This document shows, piece by piece, positions 23,562-36,500 of a DNA stretch of 64,000 nt. This DNA comes from Sordariomycetes sp. S80-01Y (lineage: Eukaryota; Ascomycota; Sordariomycetes): NCBI GenBank assembly GCA_037042185.1, contig JAXQJY010000033.1, positions 1,612,001 through 1,676,000 of the forward strand, read 5' to 3'. Under the pieces are notes generated by a model. The model made no database searches. It was not told the DNA's origin and worked only from the letters and a program-made list of their open reading frames with translations. The first letter of the stretch is position 1. Every line of letters starts with the position of its first letter. The position numbers and the translations under genes are program-made.

Positions 23562-26403
23562 CAGGCCGTTGAAGAGACGCCGGCAAAGGTTTCCCCAGCG
23601 GGATGCTACGGGCGTGCTCGCAAGCGGCTTTAGACTTTCGCAAGTGCGATTATGGAGAGGCCATTCTGCCGACACGTGGAGGGTGTGTCGGCTGACTTTC
23701 GTCAGGATGTAGAGAAGAGCCTTCGAGAAACGCATTCCGATGGGAACGGAAGCCTTGATGGTCTGGAAATCGGATCCGTCGCTGGGGTAGGGAAATGGGT
23801 TTGACAGGCGGGAGGGAGGGTCGGTAGGAGGCATCGTGTAGAGCTTGAACTGGTCACTAGACCTGGTGCAGCGATTGTGAATTAGGAACGTACGATGATG
23901 CTCCTCCTTGTGATGTCGGGTCAATGGAATGGTTGTAAGCTGCCCTCACGTAAGTCGAAACCAGGAATACCAGATCCAACAGAGCATGTGAGGGCGACTA
24001 GGGCTCACGCCTCCAAGCCGACAACTACAATGGAACCCAATAGCCTCACCAATGACAGTACATCGCTCGGCTGGAGTAGCTGGTACATAGATCAAAACAA
24101 CACCGGTGGCGCGTTGCTTCAATTGCGACACGAAGACACCGCGAGGCGCGCCTCGATCGCGCATCGCGTCGCGGAGGTGCAGATGTCAAAAGGCTGGACG
24201 TTGACTACGGTGGTGGTTCGGCCGAGGTCGCGACGTGCTTTAGCGGGGTCTGCCAGCACCGTTTCAGTGCCCTCCCAGTCACAGCGCCTTCCAGCGCCCT
24301 TCAGCGCCTGACGTTGGGCCCTAGCGCCGGGGTCCTCAGCATCTTGGTGGTGTCCTCTGTCAGAAACGGTAGCCAAGACGCCTATTAAGGTTTCGACGCA
24401 CCCAGGAAAGGGAATTTGACAGGCGAGGCCAGCGACCGTCGTGCCGACACACCCCTCCTCCTCCGGGTAAAGACGGCGATGCTTCCGGTAGAGCATCACA
24501 TGCACTGCCAGCGTTTGCATGCTGCCAGTCAGCGCACCACCAGGTCACTGGACACCGCAAAAAGCAGAGCCTAACTTGATGCAAAATCAAATGTCGTGCG
24601 CTTCACATGTGCAACTTGCTTCCGTGATGGGCGGGCTAAACGTCGCTTGCTGACTTGGTCGCTTGTCGCTTGCAAGAGGAAATGGAGTCGGGACGACAGG
24701 CGCGCGAATGGAAGGGTTGGAATCAGGCAACAGAATTATCAGCCTTTCCCAGCGACAAGGATGCTGTGGTGAATTGATCCGCGAGATCAATCCCAAGTTT
24801 TCCGATCCGCGGTCCTTTTCGAGCCACGGATTTTCCATAGCCACACGCCCTACCCCGCCAACAACTTCCACGTGCTGTGGAATCCTTCTAGAAGCTCGAG
24901 TCGCCGATGCAACGTCTGGGACCGTTTTCGTCGGTTCCCGTTCTGGACTTGCCTTGCAGCTGGCTTGTCGCGACAAGTGAGCAAGGTAAGGTAGTGGTCA
25001 ACGGGAGGCTCTTGATGTAGCCGAGAACTTCTGCAACCGCACCTGACAGCGCTTCTGTCCTCGGTTATGCCATGGTTACCGTACCTCACTGTTCCTCAGT
25101 CAATTCAGGGTCGGTCAACCTGACCTCATCAAACACGTCCGAGCTCTCAATGCAACGTCGACTCCAGCCTCCACCCTGCCCATTGCCCTATCTCGCCGTC
25201 ACCACCACCCCCAAACGGGGCATCCCTCGACCTTTCCGTGACACAGGATTTGCTGATAGCGCAGTCTGCAGGCAGGGTGCGCACTGGCGACGGTGCTTCT
25301 GTCGGAACGACGCGGCACGGCTGTCACTTGCAAGGAGCTGCTGCGCTTGACTCGCACCGAGAGAAACGTGGCTCACCTCCTGTCCGGATGTCGTCTCGTA
25401 ATTAAATAGTCCCGTCCTGGACCGTTTCAACGCCCGCGCGCCGGATTGAGGCGCCCTCTTCCCCGGAAGTTCTCCGCGTTAGGCCAGGCGAGCGCATTAA
25501 CGGCCGTCAAGCCTACAGAGCATCGGCGACCGGGCAGCGGGCAGAGTAATTAGACGAGACGACGCCTTCGGAAGGACGCGCTGCATTCGGCCGGTCATTT
25601 GACTTCCTGGCGACGTGCCGTGTCTGTGGCTTCCTCCTCTGCGGACGCCAGTGAAAGCGACGGCACTTCCAACACCAATTACCTCAGTAGGTGATGCTTG
25701 CACCAGGGCAAGCCACGATGGAGGTCGTCGATTGAGTCAAGCGAAGCGCTGCCGCAGTGGTTGTCGAGAACAGCAATCCGAGCCTCGACGAACCCCCCTT
25801 TCGTCAAGTGGACAGACCCCCCGGGGCATGCAGGACATGGCATCGCGTCACATCGAGCCTCAAATCGAGGCCTCATCTGCCGGTGACGTACGACAAGCTT
25901 TCCCGCTGGGGGTGGAGGGGAGGATCCTCCTCCGCCTTTCCGCCGCGGAGTCGCCAGGTGATCACGATCCCGCTGGCGATGTCATCACGCGTGCCTCGAG
26001 GTTCCATATATTGCAGAGTTTTTTTCCACCTCGTCCCTGTCCTCTTCGGTGCGATTGCTGGCATTCGGCTGCCTGTTTGTGGAGGGGAGGAGCAAGGTTG
26101 ACGTAGTGCGAGGATGCCCCCGGATTCTGGGTGACACCCCGCAATCGCAGCCAGACGGGAGATGCGACCGGGATGTGTGCTGGAATGGGCACGAACTCTC
26201 GTGTGCCCGCGAAACTAGTGGAATTTAATCCATCAGAATAAAGAAATTCGAATTATTGTTATTATTAATTCCTTGCTTCTACTGAGCGCTTACCTACCGT
26301 TGGACTCAGATTCGAGCTCAACAGTGCAGCCACCCTCTTCCGTCCGTCCGTCACTTACAGCGACGTGTCTGGAAGCACACATCTCCTCCCACATACCACA
26401 TGC

Positions 26404-26422
26404 CCACCACCACCACCACCAC
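26404..26422. repeat. (CCA)n trinucleotide run
   Basis: About six CCA units in a non-coding stretch, followed by CGACCCAAAC. A simple microsatellite. Confidence 0.8.
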
Positions 26423-28774
26423 GACCCAAACAGTCGGTGAACAGCATAAAATTTCAATAAATGCAGGCGGAAGCCTCGCACAATGCGTCGCGGAAGCGAA
26501 TCCGCCCCGTGAGCCTTGATTGCAACCGCAAGGCGCAGCTGACAGCTTCCGATGTACGTTTCCGTCCAGACCGCCCCGTGCCTTCTCGCCTGGGCCACCC
26601 CGCGATGGGGGAGGGGGGCACTTCGGGACAGCACGCCGCGCGCACCGAGGCGAGCGAATCAAGCATCGTGCGGTGGTCAGGCGGGCCGCAAACATTGTTT
26701 ACGCATAGATGCAAAGTAAACACGGGACAGCAAACATTGTGAGGGCAAGAGTCGCCTGCCACGGTCCGTCGGGGACGGTCGGTCTCGTCCAGGACTTGGA
26801 CGGCGGCTCGCTGACGCGGCTACAGCGAGACTTACACGGTGGTGTAAACATGGCCCTTTTGGGCATCAAGCTGTCGGTTCAGGTGCTGATCGCTCACATC
26901 GATCCCCGCGATTGACGATCCGAGGCTGGCATTTGATCTGATCCCTCGACACCATCTCAGCCTGTGATTTCTAAAGCCAGCGTTGCGCGGCTCCGGTCGT
27001 TCTCGTCCCTTGAGGCCGACATGGCCCGATGCCATCATTGGAGTCATTCGGATCCGTCAAGCACTTCCAACGGGCTCGAGGGAACGAACCTCGCAAGCTC
27101 TCACTCAAAAGCGCCCGAGGCGTCGGGCAAGCACGTGAACTGCCTCCCGCCTCGGACGCGAGAGTAGCACAAATCTCATCTGGTACCTCTTCCCCCTTGC
27201 GCCGTGTAACGAAAGCCTCGTCACTCCCGAAGTCACATGTGCAGCTTGCGTCCTCGCCGCCAGCTCCCAAACCCAAACCCCGTCAAAGAAGGACACCGAA
27301 GTCGGCCGGGTAAAACGCACGAAGGGTCTGCCTTCGCCAAGCCCCGCGTCCTGTATTATGTGCTCCTGTGCAAAACTCTTCCAGATGTCGTGACTCACCA
27401 CCCACAGCACCACTTGGTGAATCTGCGCCGTCGCTGCCGGCGACCCTGTTTGCAGGTTTTTGTTTCGTCTTTTGACGAGATAGCCGACACGCAATACAAT
27501 TAGCAGGTCTGTGGATATGGGCCCCATATCCGGGCTCCTCCTTTGCGGCGCGAGTTGATCGAGGCTGGGCTAGAGCTGGAGCTGCAAACCTTAAAAAACG
27601 CGCAGCGTCTCGTTTCCTGTCAACTGTCAACAGCTTGGCCGCGAGGTGGTGTGCGGTGAGCAAGAGCTGATGCATCCTCTGCGTCCAAATCGCCAAACAT
27701 GGCCTAAGTCTGTAAATAAATCTCTGACGGGGGCCCGGGAGGGGATCTCTGTATCCGCAAAGCGACCGTGAAGTTTCTTCCCGCCCACCTCGCCCTCCCG
27801 TTGACGGCTCCTCAATATCGCCGACCCCTTCCAGAAGCAAGTGGAGATGAGGTTGAGATTCTCGGTAGTCGAATACCGACAATGCATCTGCTCAATACTC
27901 GTAGGGCACATTCCAAGCATCCGGTAGTAAAATGGGAATGAAGTGTCTTCAGCACTCGGTATCGGCCCTTTGGGGTGGGAGGGTGAAAGATGGAACGCCG
28001 GGTTTAGCTTCGTAAATACCAATACGGCAGTGCTCCAGTGCTGCCATTCGTTGCAGACTGAAGAGTGCAGCCAAGACGAAAGCTTATGGACCACTGGGCA
28101 CACCCGCTGTGGGCTCAATCGCCCTGCCAGCATCGTCACAAGCTTCAATCGGCAAAAGCCACCTCTCGGCACCGTTACGAAATCGCGGGGTGTTAAGTAT
28201 TTGGCTTTCTGGAGCAACTTAGTAGATCGTCGCAAGTATTGGAAGTTGTTCACAGGACGCAATCAGCTATTTTAATGATTTTTATTCATTTGTTTGAGCT
28301 CTTTTGAGGCCTCTGCCGTTTTGTGATGTTTTTGGCGCTTGTCGCGTCTTGGGAGGTTTATGTTGTTTTCCAACGCCCCTTTCGGTTGCCCGAGACTGTA
28401 CTGAAGTCTGCTCCTCTGCTTTTCCTGCCGCGCTCAAATCGTAATAAAATCAAATGCTATGCTAAGTCCGTTTCGTTCGCCCCGAGGGTTGCCCCCCGAC
28501 GGCTGAACGCCCTTTTGTCCGCTCTTGCTGCTTCAAGTGAAGCAGTCTCGAGGGATCGCAGAAAATCAAAGAGTTGCAAAGTGGTATCTTTTGCCATGTG
28601 AACGCCGCTCAATGCATGAAATAGATCGGAGGTATTAGCGAGGTCGAAACCTCTAGTGTTCGTTGCCGTGTGCCTGACCAACGCCGGGCTGAAGAAAATC
28701 ATGTCGTGAAAGGCCGGGGATTGGCCAGGTCATAAATATGTACAAGGTGAATGCTCGCCGAGGGACGTGGCTTT

Positions 28775-30529
28775 TTACCATCCCTTGGCGTGGTAGCCCT
28801 CGTCGCTGTCCTTGGACAGATAGTGGTAGAAAGCACCAGCGCTGTCATCCTCGCCAGTGTTCTTCATGCAAGCCTTCTCAGGATATTGCTTGAGGTTGGT
28901 GAGGTCTTGCGATGTGTGGCGGCGGACGAGGTGTGCGTTGTATGTAGAAGCAGCACGCTGGCGCTCCCAGGCCAGGCTGCGGCGGAGACTGTCCGTGAGT
29001 TCGTGTCCGATCATCTGTCGACGGGTTGCGCGCGGGGACAGGGCGCCGCCGGTCATGCCTTGCTGGCGCTGAGGAATGTTCTGGGCGCGGGAGCCTTCCT
29101 TGATGGGGTTCAAGGCAGGCTGGCGGGCGGACTTCATCATGAGGGGAGCATCGTCTGAGTCGTTGGGAGAGGCGCCGAGGTTGGATTTGCGCTGCTGCTG
29201 AGGGTCGCGAGAGATGGCGGGAGTCGATTGCGAGTTGTAGTTGCTGAGCTTCTTAGCCCTCTCCTCGCTGTCTGCAAGGCCGAGAGTGATGAGGGATCGG
29301 CGTGAGGTCAAGTTAACCTTGGAGTCGACCCTCTGGAAATATTTGTCATCAACGGACGACTTTCCGCTGTCCTCGATGGAGTCTTCCCAGTCGGAAGAGT
29401 CGTCATCGTCGTCGATGGCGCTGTAGTCGTCCTCGGAATCAGACTCGATGGCATTGTCGTAGTTGGGTGGGTGGGTGATGACGCGGTTGCTGAAAGAGGC
29501 CTGCTTCTTTTGCGCGGACAATCCAGCACTTGATCGCGAAGCAAGGGCGCTCTTCAGGGATCCTTCCTCCTCGGAAGAGCCTCCAAGCTTGAATTGGGCG
29601 GCGTTCTTGGACTTGGGTGCGAGGGCGGGAAGAACCGGCTGGCGGGTCTCGACGCTCTGGCCGGCCTCGCTGGAGGAGTAAGAGGCGCCGAGGGCGAAAT
29701 TGGCCTTTCTGCCTCCTGGACGCACCATCTTGGGTGCAGCAGATGGGGTCGTTTCGGAAATGGCATCGGTGGATTGTTGCTGAAGGAAAGAGGGTTGAAG
29801 GGTCTTGGTGGGATGCGAGCGAGGAGAGGGGGTAAAGCCACGGACGACTGTGGTGGTGCGCGGCGGCATCTCAGGTGAGGGGTGGGACTCCTCGGAGTGG
29901 AGATCCGAGTTCTTGGACGGTGATTGGGACTCAGTCGTGGTCGAGCCCGATCGGTGGATTGTGTTCTCAGTAGGCTCCGCCACCTTTGTCGGCGACGCCA
30001 TGATGGGCTTTTTGTTTGTGGTTGGGTTGTGCGTAGGGGCAGATAGAGGGGCCTTGTCCTTGACGATGGAGACGATCATCTTCTCGAAGTCGTCGGAACT
30101 AGTGTGGCGGTCTCCGGATCGGGTCCTGGTCGACGAGTCCTGTCGTTGGATCCTCGGACGGGCGATGTCGAGCGGGGCGGAAACCGATGTGAACTCGACT
30201 GTTTCGTCGTCGGCAACAGACTCAACACTGGTGGACAGTTGCGGGAGTCCGTGGAGTCGATCGGAGACGATGGGTACAGGTAATTGGTGGCTGTTGTTCT
30301 TAACGTTGCTGAGCGCGGCGACAGCGAGCTTCTGTTCGCTCTCGATGAGCTGCTCCTTCTGCCACAACCGCCAACTCAGGTTCTCAAGTCTCCGTCCTTG
30401 TTCTAGCGATTCGGCGCAGCGGGAGAAGACCGTCCACATGCTGTGGATGGTGGCAGGGTTGGCACAGTCGACCTTGTGGATGACCTTTTCATCCACAGTC
30501 AACACGTGTGTGTCTAAAGAGAATGGCAT
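28775..30529 (-). CDS. AreA-like-domain / DUF3295 regulatory protein
   Basis: Single exon, 584 residues, ATG at 30529. Residues about 24-57 (ANPATIHSMWTVFSRCAESL then EQGRRLENLSWRLWQKE) match from memory the short GATA-AreA-like module (formerly DUF1752) found in AreA/NIT2-type nitrogen regulators and in several non-DNA-binding fungal regulators. The C-terminus (about 490-584), with IGHELTDSLRRSLAWER, RRHTSQDLTNLKQYPEK and the end GYHAKGW, matches the DUF3295 family. The middle is Ser/Pro/Thr-rich with an acidic patch ESDSEDDYSAIDDDDDS and is probably disordered and phosphorylated. No GATA zinc finger is present, so it is likely a cofactor or signalling adaptor in nutrient response rather than a DNA-binding factor; this is inference. 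It is the only recognised gene between 20.9 and 46.2 kb. Confidence 0.87.
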   Translation of the reverse strand: MPFSLDTHVLTVDEKVIHKVDCANPATIHSMWTVFSRCAESLEQGRRLENLSWRLWQKEQLIESEQKLAVAALSNVKNNSHQLPVPIVSDRLHGLPQLSTSVESVADDETVEFTSVSAPLDIARPRIQRQDSSTRTRSGDRHTSSDDFEKMIVSIVKDKAPLSAPTHNPTTNKKPIMASPTKVAEPTENTIHRSGSTTTESQSPSKNSDLHSEESHPSPEMPPRTTTVVRGFTPSPRSHPTKTLQPSFLQQQSTDAISETTPSAAPKMVRPGGRKANFALGASYSSSEAGQSVETRQPVLPALAPKSKNAAQFKLGGSSEEEGSLKSALASRSSAGLSAQKKQASFSNRVITHPPNYDNAIESDSEDDYSAIDDDDDSSDWEDSIEDSGKSSVDDKYFQRVDSKVNLTSRRSLITLGLADSEERAKKLSNYNSQSTPAISRDPQQQRKSNLGASPNDSDDAPLMMKSARQPALNPIKEGSRAQNIPQRQQGMTGGALSPRATRRQMIGHELTDSLRRSLAWERQRAASTYNAHLVRRHTSQDLTNLKQYPEKACMKNTGEDDSAGAFYHYLSKDSDEGYHAKGW

Positions 30530-33500
30530 TACTGCCGGGGTGCGATCGCTCGAGCGTATATCGAGCTACTCGCGCCTGTGGTTTTGACGTTGATCGTGAC
30601 CTGAGGCGGGTGGGCTGTTGATGTATGGCTTAGACTGGTAGTCTAAACGGCACCAAAGAGCGATTGAACTAGGATCGATGGGAGATCGGCAACGGAATCG
30701 AAGTGCGGCTGTATCACAGCGAATCTGGAGTCGGGTGCAGGTAGTGGTGAGGCCGGCAAGATGTTGAGGTGATATAGTGGTGTTGATGTCAGCGGTGGGC
30801 GAATCGGCTTGATCGAGTCGAGGGTGATGTTGTGCAGTTGTGCAGAAAGTCAAATCGGAGACTTGACTTGACCCAAGCGATCTGGGGAAGCCGGCGTTGT
30901 GGTGAAGTCGAGGGAGGAAGTTGAAGGAAGTGGGATGGGGTGGAAAAGCGCGGTGTGCTGGTGTATGTATTTGAGAGTCCACGACCTGTCCGGGGGAGGA
31001 GCCCAACACCTACCCATCACGATTCATCCAACACCCACGCCGCGACCAGGTTCAGGATTGGGTACGTACCTCGCCGGCATGGGGGCGTGGGAGGGTGTGG
31101 CTAAGGAGGGGTGGGCTGGACGCACGGAGGTATCGCGGCGGATGACTGGGGTCCGTGCACTCTGTCGTGAAGGGGGGGTGTCGAGTCAAGCCAGTCCCTC
31201 GGTATACTTCCATGACCCGCAAGCCTTGGTGCGCCTTCTCGTACTGCCGGGGCTGGGGGGAATCAGGGCCGGTGGCAGCGAGGAGGGGCAAGAATCAGAA
31301 GTCTGGGTCGGGGAAGCGCGGACCTGCTCTGCCCTGCTGATCAGGTCCCCTGCCGCTTCAGGACAAGCGCTTCGAGCTGCGTACCCAACAGGCATCAAGA
31401 GTACTCCAAACGGAAAGGTGCGGTTTTCTCGCGCCATTCTCCTTTGAGTAGCAATTCTGGCTTCTCACCTTCTCCGTCAGCCCTGCAGTGACGGTCGCCG
31501 TTCTTCGCCTGGATGAGGTGCCTCGACATCTGGCTCCGACCGTTTCGACTTTTTGGCCTGTGCGCCCTTCATGTCTGCTCCAAGCGCTCGTGGTGATGTT
31601 TAACCGAGGGGCGCCGGCTGTGTCCCCCGGACGTCCTCCGTAGGATGCTCCCTGCTGACCGAAGACGATCCCTCGGTCAACGTTTCTCCAAGCTCGGCAA
31701 CCCCCAAGGATGCCGAAGCATGGGATGCAGCATGGGACTTTGGTGGTTAGGGAGCGTGGGACGACCTCGGCGTTGCTGCTTTACGCATGCGGTCTTCGAC
31801 TGTACCGTCAGTCACGTTCCGATAAGTCGCAGTGCATCCACGCGGTCGACAGTGTTTGCCATGGCCTGTCAATACGGAGGGCGCTACGGGCTACGATAAA
31901 CAGCATCCAGACCGTTCTGGAGTCGGGTAGGGACGTGTTCTGCGCCTCGGGTGATGCTTGGCCGACCACGACCACGACTAATCCTACTACTACTAAGTAC
32001 TAAGTAGTGATGCCAGCGGCCGTTACGGTGGCCCTCGCACGCCCTGGGCATGTGACATTCCCACGCCGCTCCTCCAGGGCATTCTGGGCCACTGGATCCC
32101 CTGGAGCCACTGGTCCAAGCCTCTGGGGAAGCAACAAGGGACCTCCGCGTCTGCCTGAGCCACCTCCGCCTCGCGACTCGTTCGCTCTGAGCGCTCGGAG
32201 TCCAGATTGAGCAGCGCCGATCGACCATTCACGTCACGGTCCCCAAATTCTGGACGCCGACTGGATTACTACATCCAGGCGCTGTCAAGCGCAGTTTGAT
32301 GCGCGCTTCGAGATCACGCGGCCACGGGCAGGCAAGGCAGCAATGTTCGCAAGCGGGACGACCTCTCCTGACTCCAGATTAAGCCCTTGGCTCCTGGAGC
32401 AGATTACGGCGCCATGTATCCCCGGGATGACGCCGTTGAGGCCAGTGAGGAACATGGCAGAAGAAGCACACAATGCTCCATTGGTGCCAACGCAAAGGGT
32501 CTGCGACACACGACTCGACCCCAAGGTCACGCTGCGCTCCTTACCTGCAGGCTCTGGCGCTGCTGTCGTCACTTCAGGTCTCAAAGTGCTGCGGTGCTGT
32601 CCAGCAGTTCCTCTCATCCGCGGCAATTGAATGTCAGGGTCCCGGGGTCGCTTGCACGATAGTCACCAGGCCAATTCCCCTCAAATAAACAGCGCATCGT
32701 GGCCGCCAACTCACGGCCGAGCGCACACATGACTTCCAGGCTCATTCCTTTGACGCCGCCGTTGTCCAGCGATGCTCAGGATATGCTGCTTGGGGTGAGA
32801 TCGAGTGTCTCCTCGATGACTCGTCAGCTCGCGCTGAAACTAGTGGCTCTCACTCATCCGCGGTAGCGGGTTGCTTTTTGTAACGGTGGCAAACGGTATA
32901 ATGGTCCCCGTGGCCGTCACGATCGATGGTGAGGAGACACGCGATAATTAAAACAGCTTTTCTCTAGCCGATGGAGACGATGGTTCGGCCCGCCTGTCAA
33001 GCCAGCCCCGGCTTCAGATATCACGATGCTGCCCAACGAGAACGACCGGTAATGACCGACCTGGGTTTTGAGGCAGAGTCGTCGCAGAGTGAAATGAAGG
33101 CTTCACGAACCGCGGGAACTTAAGTAGCTTCATGCCTTACAACTTGCACCCCCATCTCCACCTGCAATTTACCAACCCAGGAACCCAAAAGTCGGGACCG
33201 CGGAAGCCGTCCGGTGCGGTGGAATTCCCAAGGCAACGGTTAACCAGGGAAGATGACAGGTGATTGACAGCTTCTGATGGCTCTTCGGCTACGGCACTGT
33301 TGTCTGATTGTTCAATCATATGATAACGTGCCGGGACCACATCCGCTGCTCCCCGCGGCGTGTTGTTCAGAGATATCATTGTTGGCTCAAACTCCCGCCG
33401 GCATGAATGCTGGTTCTATTGAGATGCAACGTCCGTCGTGATTCATGGTCAAACGTGAGAAAGGCCCTGGGCTTCATCACAATGATTAGATCATTTTACA

Positions 33501-36500
33501 ACATTGAAATGGGCATTAGTACGTGGCCCTCCGCCCGCCGAGGGCCGTAACAATGGTTTTCTCGACATCCAGCCGCTTCCCAATGCGGTACTCCGTAACA
33601 GGATGAACTAGGAACCCCCTGGCGGTGCCAAGTCTCTGTTCCTGGGAGATCAGTGATGCTCACCGACAGACTGGGACGGGCGGACAACGATGAAGTACGT
33701 GCCAAAGCGGCTGGCCTCACCGTCGTCACTCATGATCAGCCGGGCTCGGTCATTGCTTTGCCTACTTCATGTCAACCTCGTCATCAACAAAACCTCAGCC
33801 GTCCCGCGTCGCTGTGGCTCAAACTAGCACTAGTAGCATCTCTATCCGAAAGCCACAGCGGCGTAGCATGGCTTGCCCGTTTCCTCCCCCACGAAGAAAA
33901 AGCGACGTCGGCTTCATGGCGTCAGGGGTATACACGACTGGCGGGAACGTTGCTTTCCATGTTGCCCCGCGGCAACGGTCTGGCTCCTTCGCTTTCCACG
34001 TTGGACCATGCCACAGGCCACGAGTCTCCAGGCTTGGGGTTTCGCAATGACGTCTCACCCCAGCGTTGCTGCGCCCGCGACCATCGCAACTTGACTGCTG
34101 ATTGCAAGGACGCCGTCGCACAGCCGATTCAACCCCAGCAGGATCCTCGACAAGCACTGACTCGGTTCCAGCGATCCACGAAATTGGCCCTCTGCGAGAG
34201 AAAACCTCTGGAACAATTCCCGACGGATGCCCAACGTGCCCCCCAGCTGTGGCTTCAGCCAGGGGGTCATGAGGGATTGGGGGCTTCCGCGTTCCCCGGA
34301 GGCAGGGTTGGGCGATATTTGGTGGTCGAATCAATTGGCTGCCTGGCCAGGGCTGGACATGACACTCGCAGCCCTGGAGAGGGATCAGGATTGGGGGCGG
34401 AACGGAGCGCTGCCGTCTCATCTGACGGCTGGCGTCGCAAGCTAGGCTCTTTTCAGGATCGTGGGGGAGCCCATCTCTTATGACAGGCGACCAGCGGGAC
34501 GGCGCGAAGGAGCACCAAGCTTCGCTCAATCAGCAACGAATTGCTTTTTGGCCTTGTTTTCGCGAGAGAACAAGCCCTCGGGCCCAAACCGGTGTTAATG
34601 GATCATTTGGGGTCAAGCTCAGGAACCCGGATCACTGTTTCATCTCCTACCCAAATTCGGAAGAGCAGGTCTCAGTTCTATCGTCATGATATCATTTGTT
34701 TGACAATTCGACCATCTGTACTCACGCCCCTTTCCCTTTCATCCTTACGAATAGTGCGACTTGAGCTCGCAAGCGTCACCTGACTCTACGCGGCCCAGTC
34801 AAGCAAGCAATCCATGCTAGCATCCCCCGTCACCCCTAATTCAGTCGCGCCCAGGCCAGGCCATCACCGTTACCAACCGTTCGGGTCGCGGAGGGTTGGC
34901 GGCAGGGGCCGTTTCCAGATCGCTGGGACCAAAAGGGATCCTCAGACGACCGCTTTGCTGGTGGCGATATCAGCATACAAGACCGTCACGAGAATTCTAG
35001 GTAATGCTGAGCAGTCCATGTGTCTACAAGTCGAGCCACAATGGCCCTCTCGACTCATCTGCGCGCCTCCGATCGAGTCAGAGGCTGATGACATTTGTGC
35101 CTGGCGCCAGCCACGATCCACCCCCCTCGCAGGTTCTCAGGTTCGTTTCCCTCGTGTCTCGGGCAGCGAAGCCTTGTTTCCCATGTTTCACAGGAGAGGC
35201 TCTTTCCCCAGATCAAGACCACTCGCAACCTCGCATCGGGTCTTGTCCAACGTACCTTGCGTGGTGGTGGATGTGCAGCTGCAGGATCTCGCAGCGTTGA
35301 ATGAAACGAGTGCCGCAAGTTTGCTTCTTTTTCAGCTTGGTTGGTGAGAGCCCACGAGAAAAGGGCGGAATTCTGTCAGATATCACACGGCGAGTGCCTG
35401 CGTCCAAGACATTCGACACAGAATATGGCCGATTGCATCTTGAACTTGTCTGAGCCGGCCGGCGCGGCCTGCGATCGAGACACCTTCACGAAGCTACCCG
35501 ATTGTCGTCGGCATGTCTCTTGTCTCGCACGCTCAGGCGGCGCGGCATCCATTGTTCGAGTACCGGCAGTCAGGTTCTGTCAAGGAGAGAAGAGAGATCT
35601 TGTTGCTTTTGCGAAGCTTAGCTGTCTCGAGCTGGCGAGCGGTTGTTGGCGATCTGCCTCTCCCCACAGCGCCACCTTCAGGATGGCCCCTGATTCGCGG
35701 AACTTGGACACCCGCCCAGGGATTCGAGCCAGCACGGCAGCAGCTCCGGACGGAGATCAGGGTCCCAGATCGCCCGGGCTGTCAAGAAGCTCATTTGCAC
35801 CAACAATAGCGAAGCATAAGACGGACGCCGGGCATCATCACGAGAGCTTTCGCCGGCATCAGAACAGCCATTCGCGGGCGTGCCCTGTTCCTGGCAGGGC
35901 GCCCCCTGAGGAACTTACTAGAGAGACGGGAAATGGCCCGAAGAGACCATTCCAGCTGGCTCATCTGCACTCGTAAGTGGCGCCGCCGCCCTGTGTCTTG
36001 CTTTGGCCGATTAGCGATCGCGTTCCCCACGGAGGCATTCTAATTTACCCCATGGACGGGACGTCGTCGAACCATCCCACCAGTGGCGCGTGTGCAGTAT
36101 GTGGTGACCAGTCGGCGACCACCCATCATGGCACGGGGGTGGACGGCCTGAGGTGGTCGAGACACGCTCTCCCGGCAGGCAAGCAGGAGGGAGAGCCCGC
36201 CAAGCTGGTTGATGGAGAGACATGTTTTTTTTCATTTTCTTTTTTACTTGTGGTTCTCTGTGTGCAGAGTGATAAGTTTACCCCATGCTGATCACGGAGT
36301 CGAGTCAGGCTGGGGAGGACGTGTAGCTGCGTGGAGCGCAGGGTCCTACTCATGTGAGCCCGTCCCCTCAACCCCCTTTCTACCTCGTACGGAGCTGTGG
36401 CCACGTCCCGCGACAAGGTCGCCCGAGGGCTGCGCGTTCCTGGATCCGTGGCATCAAGTGACGGTGCAGCCATGTTAGAAGTGCCCTTTCGTTGCACGCA

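Larger units (their letters stand above)
20937..28774. other. 7.8 kb with no recognisable gene
   Basis: Between the methyltransferase start and the stop of the DUF3295 gene. Open frames are many but short, often opposed on the two strands, and several begin only at GTG or TTG. I find no conserved domain, transposase, reverse transcriptase, tRNA or rRNA. Local features: a C/G palindrome at 23544-23561, a (CCA)n run at 26404-26422, and an A/T-rich patch at about 26220-26275. The stretch 22.2-23.1 kb is visibly less GC-rich than its surroundings. The ATG-started frame inside 27627-28262 (168 codons) overlaps another frame and was not called. Confidence 0.5.

Noticed and set aside
28323-28601. 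92-codon frame downstream of the DUF3295 gene
   Set aside because: It lies in the presumed 3' UTR and flank of that gene, with no family resemblance.
29450-29490. String resembling part of 5S rRNA (GTAGTTGGGTGGGTG)
   Set aside because: It lies inside the DUF3295 coding sequence (codes for THPPNYD on the other strand), and no flanking 5S sequence is present.
33656-34483. 275-codon ATG frame in the gene-sparse block
   Set aside because: A 236-codon frame opposes it on the other strand, composition is typical of random GC-rich sequence (Arg, Ser, Ala, Gly), and no motif is visible.
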